A stretch of DNA of 64,000 nt from Caenorhabditis remanei (Eukaryota > Nematoda > Chromadorea > Rhabditida > Rhabditidae). The DNA is taken from contig NC_071328.1 in assembly GCF_010183535.1 (NCBI RefSeq), positions 6,324,001 to 6,388,000 on the forward strand. Reading direction: 5' to 3'. Both the position numbers and the translations under genes were made by a program. Below, piece by piece: positions 33,458-45,500 of the stretch. Positions within the stretch are counted from its first letter, which is position 1. Each line of letters opens with the position of its first letter. A model generated the notes under the pieces. That model did not search any database, was not told the origin of the DNA, and saw nothing but the letters and a program-made list of their open reading frames with translations.

Positions 33458-35834
33458 ATGGATTACGAAGTTAGTCGAAAAGTATGGGAATCCCAAGTTC
33501 CCGTTCAGTTCACGCTACAGGCTGGTGGCCCACTCGGTGATCCACTTCCCTTCTACACAATGCTTCCCAGATTTACATATTTGGCGTTGGCTCTTCCGAA
33601 AGTAAGAAATTTTGATGGAAATTACAATTGCGGTTGTTTTTACAAAGTAGAGAAACAACTTCTCAGCGGGAAAGTTTGGAAGGTCGCCGGAAGGTTTATG
33701 GATGGAAGGGGATATCGGAGTGTCGTTGCCTCATTTTCAAAAATTCAAATTGCTTTTACAACTTTGCTCTTCACGCCCTATCCGTCCACTAATACGCCTT
33801 CAACGTATCTGGCGCGTTTCACGGCACCGCGCACGAGAAAGGCACTAATACTAGAGCTGATTCTGTCAAAAAATCAAGATTTAGGAAGACATATGGAAAA
33901 GGTTGAAATGGTCATTAACAGACTTCTGTCAATGAGAAAATGTCTTACAACACAAAACAATGCCTCAAAACCTCATTTTGGGAAATATTAAGAGCAAGAT
34001 ATAACTAACGTGACACAAACTCGAAAAAGGACATGATTCATGAATTAGTTTTGCGATTTTTGTGTCGTAAATAGTCCATTTACAGTTTTTTGTCATCAGA
34101 CAGGAAAAAAACCTCACTTACTTCATAAAAATTGGTCACTGTAAAATGAGCACATTTGCAAGCTAAAACCAACCAAAAAGTAGTTAAACGCTAAATTAAT
34201 TTTCAATTGTTGCTATGATAATATTATATTTCTCTCAAATTTGTGTGTTGTTAAAAAGCGTCTTTTTGAAGTCATAAACTCCATTTTCGCAGAAATTTAT
34301 TGAAAAATTAGTATTTTGAAATTTCAAACGAGCATGCAGCTATTCGTATCAAACCACCAGCGAGGGTTTTGTACCTAAAATGTAGCCATAGGTCCCATTT
34401 AGCAACCACCGAGAATGGATTTTCGAAATTCACCCAAAAATCACGTTTTTATCGAGAAAATCTGAAACTCCAGTAGAAGAAAAGAAAAAAACGCGTAACG
34501 CGCAAACGCGCGAACTGACGTTATTCTCGACTATCTTTCAGCGAGTGGGAGGTGGAAAACCTTTGCGTATTAGTGGACGGATAGCCCGTGCTCTTCGAGA
34601 ATCGACTAAAAAAAGAGCCATACAAAAGACATATTATTTTAGTGACTGATAAACATATTCAGTATGTCAGAAAATAAAGATTTCATGTTTTCTTTTGTTT
34701 ATTTCTTGCTCTGCATCCTACAATATGATGAATAAAGTTGTAAAAGCAATTGGAATTTTTGAAAATGAGGCAACGACGCTCCGATATCCCCTTCCATCCA
34801 TAAACCTTCCGGCGTCCTTCCAAACTTTCCCGCTGAGTTCATTTGAAATATTTGATTTCAAAATGAGTTTTTCAAATCGGATAATGAAAACCTAATATAT
34901 AATATTTTTTTAGTTTCCAGTAAGAAAAATCTTTCAGGCGCTCTCCAGCTTCAATCGTCGAGATAGTGGCGATCCAATTCTTTCGGAAAAAGTATGGTTG
35001 GAAGTGAATGGAAGCCCAGTCAAAATGTATGTACCAATTGGAGTAATCTACGATCAAGCGAATCTTCTGGAAAATGATGCGATTCTGGAGATTTCCGTAA
35101 AAACGACACAACCCCCAGAGACATTCCAAATGGTTGATCCGGATATGGTGAAGGCGATGTTCATGCAAACAGTTAAAGAAGCGGATTATTTGAAAACGAA
35201 ATCAGATATCACCAATAGTATGATGGTGGACGAAATGCCGCAATTGTGGAGAAGTATTACGAATAGTGAGTTGTTGATTTTAATTGTGTCCTCAGAACTT
35301 ACAATTCTAATAGAAAACATCAATAAAAAATAATTGTTTCAGACAACTTTGACGAATATTGGACAATGGTTCAAAAGCTGATGGATCCAAAAGATGGAAA
35401 AGATTTCACGCATGTTCCATTGAGAGTTTATGTAAAAAATCAACCATTTAAACAGGTTTGTTAAAAATTTAACTGTATAACTCGACAATCAAGTCTTAAT
35501 AATTTCAAACAGGAATCATTACGAAAAGAAAAAATCACAATAAACGTTTTTTCAGGCGCTGATCACTCTGAAACATCCCAATGGATCACTGCGAACAATA
35601 GGAGAAGCCGTTTCCGATGTTCTCCAACTCTCTCCGTCTTCTGAAGCATCGACTCCAACTTCCGAATCGTCTGCATCTTCTGGTGCGACGACATCATCCA
35701 CTTCTCCAAATTCAGAAGAACGTCGTCTGATCTCACACGGAATCGACATTCCCGCTCACACCCCATTGATTTTCGCTTCAAAAAACTTGTCCTACCCCGA
35801 TAACTTCGTTCACATTGTGATCGCTTCCAACTGA
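33458..35834 (+). CDS. atg-5: Autophagy protein ATG-5
   Basis: Four exons (33458-33601, 34938-35265, 35343-35455, 35556-35834) encode 287 residues (human ATG5 has 275). The first exon gives VWESQVPVQFTL and the PFYTMLPRFTYLALAL ubiquitin-like start. The second gives the KMYVPIGVIYDQ strand and TVKEADYLK, where Lys at about 128 matches the human Lys130 that is conjugated to ATG12. The last exon ends in LSYPDNFVHIVIAS, the family C-terminus. An unusual Ser/Thr-rich insert (about residues 215-240) lies in the last exon. ATG12-ATG5 with ATG16 drives LC3/GABARAP lipidation in autophagosome formation. AATTCAG directly before the ATG is a trans-splice acceptor, and the closeness of the upstream gene suggests an operon. 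Intron 1 is large (1.3 kb) and carries an inverted repeat. Confidence 0.95.
33656..34850. repeat. Long inverted repeat in atg-5 intron 1
   Basis: About 105 bp at 33661-33768 recur in reverse complement at about 34733-34838 with few mismatches. Inside them, CTATCCGTCCACTAATACGC (33779-33798) is matched in inverse at about 34566-34585. The order is nested, as in a foldback element of about 1.2 kb. Confidence 0.75.
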
Positions 35835-38800
35835 AAGTTATGTGAAAATCGATCATTTCTATTCATCCCTATCATGTTCTGTACTTACTTCTAATGGACA
35901 AAAAATTGAAAATTTGTGTAAAATACTGTTTATAAATGTCTATGTTCTATTTTTCATTTCTTGCAAACAATACAGCAAAATCATGCTTTCAAGTTGCATG
36001 TAAAGAAAACTTGGATTTTCAGATAGAAGTTTCATATGGGAAAGTTACTTTGTCAAAGTGCACATCCCCGTTCAATTAAAAATGAGATTTGAATTCCCGC
36101 TAACCCAATTAGTAGATAGTTCGATTGAGCGCGCTTCATTGAGTACTGATAAGAAACAATAACAATTAGAACCATCTCTCTTTTCTTTCTCTTTCTTCTC
36201 TTCGTACTTTTGCCCTTTTCCGGCCATGACCCCTTCTTTCTGTATTTGCACATGTACTGTCTGCGTCTCTATTCAATTCTCTCTGAATCTCTCATTTCTC
36301 CACACTATTTTCTCTTTTTCTGACTATACTATCCTCTTCTTTTCCTCCGGTCACTTTTCGTCCCTTTCTGCGCATAGTGAGACAGAACATGTACAAGCTC
36401 CTTGTGTTGTCTCACTCTGAGTCTTCAAATATATAACTCGTTTTCCATATATACGTTTTGTACCTTTTACTTTATTTGTGCTCTCTCAGTTATTATGGTC
36501 CCATTGCCCCTTATCTCTCCTTCTTTTAAAGTGCATCGATTTGTTTTTATGAGTTTCCAAATGCCTTTGATCTCTTCTTCTTTTTATTACCCAATTCAAA
36601 TGAACGATCATTCCCATCAAAACTACATCAGAACCATATTAATTCATCAGAAAACGGCTAGCTGCGTGTTCGTATCACTAATGAGAGCTTTTATCACTCA
36701 CCTCACAGTAAATTACAACGATGTTCGAGTGGCTCAATGGAGTTTTTGTAATCCACAACTCTAGTTTTGTAATCCACAACTGCTAGGTTCGAATCCGGAG
36801 GCCCAATTTCTTTTTATTCAGTTCAAAAATTAAAATTCGTTGTCGAGTAATTTTAAATTTATGATTTTTTGATGACTCTGTTCCCAGTTCCACTGAAATT
36901 TCACACACTTCCAATGTGAAAGTTTCTTCTTCAAATTTTCCGAGATTTTTTTCGCGGGGTCACACTTTTCCAGAAATCGAGTGACTGTATGACTCACATT
37001 CCCATGAATCACAACTGAAACCCTCATCGTAAAAAGCAAAAAAAATTGAATTGCGAAATTCATAAACTATTGTTTTTGCATCTATGAACCACTCCAATGT
37101 GAATTGTTTTGAATCTCTTTTTCCGGAATATCAGAAGTTCCTTCATATTGTGATTCAACTTGTAGAATTTTAAATTTCTCGTTGGAGCGTGTTTTCAAAT
37201 TCCTAGATTCCTTTCTACAGTATCTCACTGAGCAAGTTTTCATGTCAGTGTGGTATTGTGGATAACTCTTTTGTTGTGAAATTTTGGTTCCTTGACTCGA
37301 ACCCTAACTTTACATTTATCTCTTTTCTTCTCAAATTCCTTTTATCAAAATTTTGGGAATTCTGTCATTTTCTATCTCCGCTCCCATTAAGAATTCATAA
37401 CTTGCATTCTTCGGGAACACTCCCCTTTTCAATTCTCTCGGCTGTTATCCATCCCACGAGTAGTTGTGTCTCAGAGGGACCCCACCCATGGGAGACATTA
37501 AAAACCGATCGGTCCGTTTGTCTTGTAAGTTCTGGGTCTCTTCAGTCACTGATACTATCTCATCGCTTCTCTTTTCTTTCTGTTCGCAATGGCACCACAA
37601 CACGACGACAGCTGCCCTTGTGCCGTGAAGAAAAGATGGAGAAAGAGAGATGGAAAAACGACGAATATATCCCTTTCCTCTCTGATTGTAACGTTTTTAC
37701 ATTTATCTTTTCTCTCTTCTCTTCACAACTTTCTACATATTACTTTTTGTATGTGTGAAAATTAGGTTTATAGTGCTGCTAGGAACTGAAAATCAGTGGC
37801 CTAACTTTTAGCTGATGGCCTAGAAACCTCCATTGAAAAAGGATAGTAGGCCTCCAAAAACTTTTGCTAATATCTCAGTACTAAATGATCAAAAAAAGAA
37901 GCTATCCAACACGATAGAATCATCTTCGAATTACACTGAAAAAAAGCATTTTGAATATTTTCCCATCCCAAAAACCTTGAAAGTGAAAATATGGGAACTG
38001 AACCAGAATCCCATGGGTCCACAAAGAAAACTTCAATCATCTCCACCTTCCCTCCACGCCAAGTCCTAAAACTGCAACATCGCCCCACCGGATGTCGACT
38101 GTAGATGCCAGCTCATCGAAAATTCGGTTTCATGCAAATTCGGAGACAGAGAAAATGACATAAAAAGGCGAAGAGTCAATGCATTTCGAAACAGGAAGGA
38201 ATGTCCCTTCCTTCAATTCTTCCATCATTTCTTTTGCTTCTTCCTCTTGCCACATAGCTCTTATTCTCCCCCGCAGAAGAAGAAGAAGAAACTCTCTTTC
38301 TTCCCGCCCACGATCATCTTTCTTATTCTTTCTCTCTCTCTTTGCTCTTTACATCGTTCAACTCATCTCTATCTATTCTGTCAAAAGTGTGTAAAGCGGT
38401 CGTCCAGATCACCGGCAAAAGAAGAAGAAGAAGTGCTCACCAACAGGCATCTGTTGCCCCTCGAGAATGCTCTGAAGAGAGAGAGAATGTATATCTCTAG
38501 ATTCTAGATGATGCCAAAACTATATATGTTTCAACACCTTATTGATCTCATTTGAAATTGAGAATTTTGATGATGTCATCATCGTTTTGTGACCTCGAAA
38601 GCTTTTGGAACAGCTGAGAGCCAGCCGTTTCCAATTTCTGAGCCACCAGTTGTATTAATCATACCATTCGTTCACCAGTTGCTCACCGTCTGTTTCCTGT
38701 ATCACACTCATTCCTAAGCTCCGCCTCATTATCTAGATGCTTCATTGTTCCATTAACCGAGTTGTTTTTTTTTCAATCTTTTCAAACTATTTATTCATTT

Positions 38801-39540
38801 TTTTCAATGTTTTCAGTTTTATTTGATTTGGAATCTAGGTTCTAATAACTCTTTTTATTCTTGATCAGATTTGGAAAGTGTCCTCCAAAATTTAGGATAT
38901 TTTGGAATTTTTCTCTATTTCAAACATTAAAAAAACTTTCACCTGTACTTGAATTATCTATTGACCTGATTACCTTAATTTTCTATTTATTGACTTTACT
39001 TTCATATTACTACATTTGAGCGTACTTTGTCAAAACTAGATTCTATTAATTTTTGTAGAATAATCAGATGAAATTTCAAGAATCTCTCCATCCTGGAATG
39101 AAAGCCAAATTTATAACTTTAGTATTTACACCATTCCGATTATGTGTGACTTTAGCTCCTACAAAAATCTGTGAATCATTTTAATGAAGCTCTGAAATCT
39201 TGAATAACTAGCTTAAACCTTGCCGGAATCGTCTTGAGCTTTTTGGATAATTCCTTGTTGTTTCAAAATCTCCGTCATTCCTAATTGAAAACTCTAAAAA
39301 TGATAAACTTGCATTGTTTTTCCCACCACTTTGATTGATTTTGCTAATTGGTTGTGTCCAGCAGTGAGTCACCATAAAAATTTATTTCTTCCTCTTTTCT
39401 TTAGTAACACATGGTTATTCTTCTCTATTCCATTCAATTCCAATGCTACCGGATATTTTCGAAAAAGCTTTCTCTTGTCAACTTTTCCGTACTTTACTTT
39501 TTTTCATATTTACAAAAAACTTCTTACTTTGCAGATCAGA
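35835..39540. other. Intergenic region, 3.7 kb, upstream of talin
   Basis: No exon chain is supported. It contains C/T-rich tracts (36180-36420, 38210-38350), a purine-rich patch and a tRNA-like fragment at about 36725-36810. It probably holds the tln-1 promoter, since an acceptor (ACTTTGCAG) lies 5 nt before the talin ATG. Confidence 0.5.
36725..36810 (+). repeat. tRNA-like relic with a duplicated anticodon-arm segment
   Basis: GAGTGGCTCAATGGAG resembles a D-arm/A box and GCTAGGTTCGAATCCGG a T-arm/B box. Between them TTTTGTAATCCACAACT occurs twice in a row. The 5' sequence does not pair with the GGAGGCCC 3' side, so no acceptor stem forms. It is a tRNA-derived pseudogene or SINE-like relic, not a working tRNA. 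Confidence 0.45.
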
Positions 39541-42500
39541 ATGGGTGTCCTCAGCCTGACGGTCTCCTGTTCGGAGAAGGGGATCAAGAAAACGATGCAA
39601 TTCGATCCATCGACACTTATATATGATGCTATCAAATTGATTAGGGAAAAATTTGGAATGACTGATGTTAATGGTAAGGGTTACTGTATTCAAAAATTGT
39701 TATTGATTTTATTTGTCTGTTCGTCAATATATTAAAGGAGGTGAGAACGCAAAAAAATTGTGATCGAAATTGTGATTGAGAAGCACCCACATTTATCATA
39801 GCCCCGAGTGGGCAGCTGCGTTCTCGGCCGTGTAGCTCAGCCGGTTGCGGTTTTGTACCCATGCGCGTTCGGTCATGTGTTCGGGTCCCACAGAGCAATC
39901 AGTTACCGAATTTTGAGCCAACATTTTTTTTTGGGTTCTCACCTCCTTTAATCGAATCTACTAGCTTAGATGTCCGGACAAACCGACGCCCAGACGAAGG
40001 TCTGTAAGTTTACCTGTCCGGATGTCCTCATCTGTGTTTTGCTAGTAGGTTTGAACCATCTGGACAAATAGACAGAAATGTTCCACAGAAACCTTTTTTG
40101 AATATGACTTTCCTTCTGTTTGTCCAGAAATCCTCAGCAACATACCGCCATCTATTCTTACCATGATAATGCATCAACAGACTTTCCTTTTCAGTCTGTC
40201 TGTTTGTCCGGATGTCTTGTGGGTCTAGTCAATCTTTTCATTTTCAGCAGCAGAATACGGTCTGATTCGTATCGATGAAAATCCAGCAAAATCATTTTGG
40301 ATGGATAATGGCAGAAGTTTTGAATATTATATGGTTCGAAACAAAGATGAAATTGATTACAAGAAGAAGATTCGATATCTGAAAGTACGAATGTTGGATG
40401 GAGCAGTTAAGACAATTAGTGTCGATGAATCACAACAAGTCAGTCAATTGATGCTCACTGTATGTGATAAGATTGGAATTTCGAATTATGAAGAATACAG
40501 TCTTGTTCGTGATGATCTACTCCGTCAGCAGGGATCAATTGCCAATGGATCAGGTGGTTCCGCATGGAATCTGAAGGACAAAGATAACCGATCGAAGAGT
40601 AGTGATAGAGGGGGCGGAGTCTATGGAACAATGAGAAGAAAAGATGAAGCTAAAATGGAAGAACTCAGAAAGAAACTTCATACTGATGAGGAACTTCCAT
40701 GGCTCGACCATCAGAAGACACTCCGTGAACAAGCAATTTCAGAGGAAGAGACGCTGGTTCTCAGGAGAAAATACTTCTTCTCTGATTCAAATGTTGATAG
40801 CAGAGATCCAGTTCAGTTGAATCTTCTGTATGTCCAGTGCCGTGATGGAATCCTTCGAGGGCTTCATCCAGTTGAAAAGGAGACTGCACTCGAGTTGGCT
40901 GCTCTTCAATCTCATATTCAATACGGAGACTTTCCACATGACAAACCGAAATTCCATTTGGATGGACGAGATGTTCTCCCGAAAGAATACGCAAAGAACA
41001 AAGATAATGAGAAGAAGGTTGTAGCTATGTATAAGGAATTGAGTGGAACTTCTGAGTTGGATGCGAAGAGTAAATATGTTCATTTGTGTCGTGGATTGAA
41101 GACTTACGGAGTCACTTTCTTCGTTGTCAAGGAGAAACTTCCAGGAAAGAACAAGTTGGTGCCGAGACTTCTTGGTAAGAAATATGGATACACAGACATA
41201 TTTATAGTTTTCAAATTTCAGGAGTAAACAAAGAAAGTGTGATGAGAGTTGATGAGAAGACCAAAGAAATTCTGAAGGAATGGCCACTTGAACAAGTTCG
41301 TCGATGGGTTCCATCTGCCAAGACATTCTCTTTGGATTTCGGAGATTACCAAGATGGATACTATTCTGTGCAGACAACGGATGGAGAGAAAATTGCTCAG
41401 CTCATTCAAGGATACGTGGATATCATTCTGAAAAAGAAGCGTACTCAAGATCATCAAGGAATTGAAGGAGATGAGGGATCAACGATGTTGGAAGATATGG
41501 TTGCACCGGCAAAAGCCACTTTGGTTGCACACGGACAAATTGGAAATGGACAACATGCTCAAGATGGATTGGTTGCTGTTCGAGGAGTACTCAGAACACC
41601 ACAAGGAGGACAGGGTTACGGTATTAATGGAGCACAATATGGAGCTGTTAGCGGAGAAATCACTTCACAAGAGTTGGCTAGGGTGAGTAAATTTTAGTAT
41701 TGGATTGAGTATCTGGCCTAATGTTTAATCGGACATCGAGATAAATATTAACATAGACAGACACTGAAAGAATGGTTTCCAGGTGGTGAAAACAAGCTGG
41801 GTCTATACTAAATAGGTATCACGGCTTTCGTCCCGTCGTTTCTCCCCAATTTTTAGTTCAAACTTTTGTTAAAATCCCATGTGAAAAGAATGGATTCTTA
41901 TAAGTTACTTGGAAAGAATGGTTCAAATTAATCGGTCACTCTTTCCTTGTGATTCTCAAGTGTCCCAGTGAATCAGAATTCTCTTTCAATCCATGATAAC
42001 ATGTATTCCAGGCCCAACGTCTCCGCTATCAGGATATGTATCAACATCCACAACGTGCTCTCATCGGAACCATCGAGGCAACCATCCGCGCCGTCGATGA
42101 AGCTGAAGTAGAACTTGAGGCTGAACCACAAATCGACATTCCACGTTTCAACGATGACTTCTCACAAAATAGATGGATGGAAGAGCAAAAGGCGGTGAAT
42201 AAGGAGAATGTGAACGAAAGATTAGCCGCTATGGGAGCAGCCACCGCTCAAGTTGTCCAATGGACAGCTGTCGAGGAATACGATGATCGTGTTGGATCAG
42301 CAATCGCCACAATTGGATCGAATCTTCCAGATGTTTCCAGAAATGTTCGTGATCTTGGAGCATTTATGGAGACAGAAGAACGCGGAGATCTTGTACACGC
42401 AACACGCCTTCTTTGTGGAGCATTCGGAGATTTCTTGACTGCAGTCAATCCAGAACAGAATGAGAGAAGAAACAAGGTGTTCACAGCAGCTGGAAGGGTT

Positions 42501-45500
42501 GGAGAATTCTCTCAACAAGTGATCAATAAAATGGATCCTCCATCTGACACACAACGACAGTACGATGATTATTTGGTGCAGAGGGCAAAGAATGTTGCCA
42601 CGTCGACGGCTCAGTTGGTTTTGTGGTGAGTTTAGTGTAGGGGCGGGCGGTTTAATTTGTTAGTAGGGAGTTTAGTCGGACATTCGGATACACAGACATA
42701 ACATACTTACTGTCTAGACTTAACTTACTTCCAACCCAATTCCTCTCTTCCAAGAGTAATCTAATTCTCCTTTCTCCGCTCACTTAATCCTCTTCCATCT
42801 CCCCATTTTCCTTTTATCATCCGATTTATTCCATCCCTCCAATTATCCCATCAGTAACAGCCACAAAAAAAAGAAAAGAATAAGAGACATATCCTTGTGA
42901 TATATCCTGAGTAGTCAGAGAGAGGAGGAAGGAGGAACCTGTTGTTGCGTCTTCGTGGTGTGGGGCAACGTCTTCTGAATGAAACGGAGGGAGGGGAGGG
43001 ACCCCACCCTTTGCTTACGTTGTGTCATCATCATCATCATCTTCTCCTCTTTCGATAAATCTTCTATCAATATTATCTCTTCTAAAAGAGATAATATATC
43101 ACTCCCAAAAAGGATTTCCTCCAACTAATATTCTACATTCTCCTCTTTTCATCCCATTGATCTTTCTGAAATCCAAAAATTCCGAAATCCCCCGGGATGA
43201 AAACGAGAAACCCGAATCCCCGTCCGACAGTCGTCAGTGATATTCATGTATTCCACTATTATACTGGTACAACACCCCGACCACCAACTACACCTACTGG
43301 AACACTCCGAAGGCAACTACAACATCCACTGAAAAAGTGTGGAAGTGTTAGTTGGTCGGGTGGTTCAACGAGTAGTACTGCATCGACACAGTCATTGAAT
43401 AGGAGGAATTTCAAAGGGTTAGATACGTTCTAGTGATAGGGATATCCGGATGTACAGATATTTCAAACTTTTATAGTAATTGTTCCAATCAGTAGCATTC
43501 TTGACAGACCCTACCTTTGAAACACATCAATATCTATGCATATTTTCAGCGCCAAGACTATCTCAGCTGACTGCGAAGAGCCACATGTCCAAGAGCGTGT
43601 CATCCAATCAGCCACAAAATGTGCATTTGCCACGTCACAACTTGTCGCCTGTGCTCGTGTCGTTGCTCCAACCATCGATAACAATGCTTGTCAACAACAA
43701 TTGACAACTGCAGCCACAGAAGTATCTCAATCCGTGAATAACCTCCTTCATGATGCAGAACACGCAGTCTATCAACAATCCAGTCTGACAGATATTCATG
43801 AGGCCGCCCGTCAAGTGACAAGTGCTCTCGATAGCCTTCTGGAGCATGCTAAATGCAGTCCAAAGACAATGACAACTCGTCGTGAAGAGGAGGAAATGTA
43901 TAATGAAGTGTTGAGAAGAACAAACAGAATGGTTGTTCATCAGGGACCACCTGAGGATTTGACAAGAGAAGCCAGAAAAGTCGTTCGTCACAGTCAACTT
44001 CTCACAGAGCAATTCCAACATGAAGCTCATCAACGACCAGAACATCGTGACCGTCTTCTTGATGCCGCTGCAAAGGTTGCTCATGCTACATCTGAAATGA
44101 TTCTCGCAACAGAACAGGCTGAATCTCAACCAAAACATGTCGAGACTGAATATGCACTCAGAACTGCCGCTGAGAATTTGGGAAAAGTGACAAATGAGAC
44201 GACGAAAGAGCAACAAGAGCAACATATTATGCAGAGATTGGAGCAGGCAGCGAAGCAAACTGCTTATGATGCAACACAGACGATATCAGCATCCAATTCG
44301 ACCAAGGTGAGGATATGAACTTTTTTTCATTTTGAGAATTTCTGTTAGACGCGCTTCTACGTAGAAACTGTGAAAACCTGCTTGAAACCCACGCTGTTTA
44401 TATTTTTCTGAATATCTTGACGCCTCTAATTCGAATACTTCACTCATAACTGACAAGTGATACTTGTCTCAAAAGTTAGATATTTCAAACGCGTCCCAAA
44501 ATGTGTGTGTGTGAGTATGTGCGAGTTGTTTCTGCTATTCCGGAGATTTGTGGAGATAGGTTCACACAATATGGTGATATGGGGAGACAGACTCGGAGGC
44601 TTGTCTATTTACAGAAGAAGCAGCAAGAACACAAGCGTACCGAGACCACTGAACAGCTTCTAGTCGATGATTCACATACTATCTTACGTATTCGTTAAGA
44701 GAACCCCCACTTTTGAAACCTAACGTTTTTTTCTGAAAATACTTCTCAAGTGTGCAAGTGCGCCCCAAGGGACTAGCTATAGCCTTTATGATCTATTGTG
44801 CCATGGAGCACACTTGCATAGACCCCCTCAAAACCTTCTAGATCCTACTAGAAACTTCCCGAATTTAAAATTTTTTAAACCATATCTTGCCCATTTTTCG
44901 CCCATTTCTTTTGCCCACTGCCCATTTTCGAAAACTTCAATAAATTCTGATTCATCGATTTGAAAAAGCTGTTTCTCTGAAAATGTTCGGTTCCCCAGTA
45001 CCATATGGTACCATTTACAACTCAGGCGGCGCCTCCCCGTAAGTGGTTGATGAGAGATTGCTGTGAGAGAAAGAAGAACAAACTTCTGAAAAAAGTCTTC
45101 TGAAACTTTTTGGAATTCTCGAAAAATAGAAATTTTGATTGAATAAATGAGAGCAGCCGGTCTGTTGCCCCTGCCCGTTTTGTGCACCCGACGACACAAA
45201 TTTCCGTTTGAAAATTGGTTTATTTTTCTATCTGATTTTTTCCTTCTTTTGATGATCTAATACTTGAAGTGAAGGTGATATGAAACTAACTAATCTAACG
45301 TATGGAATTTCTAAAAAATCTGAGTTTCTCTTGAATTTTATTAATTATTTTTTTATTTCAGGATGTCATTGAGAATAGAGTCTACAGCGAGAATTTGGTT
45401 TACGAATCAACACGGACTGCCGGTCATTTACCAGGGTAAGTATTGGGATATCTGGACAAACCGAGAAACAAACAGACACCTTATTCGTCCGTATTAATCT

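Noticed and set aside
37258..37758. 166-codon frame upstream of talin
   Set aside because: Simple Ser/Leu/Phe-rich C/T-rich sequence with no start or splice context. It is more likely promoter DNA.
44501..44698. Possible extra talin exon in the intron after 44306
   Set aside because: I found no acceptor/donor pair giving a phase match. The reading is short and its GTGTGT start is simple sequence.
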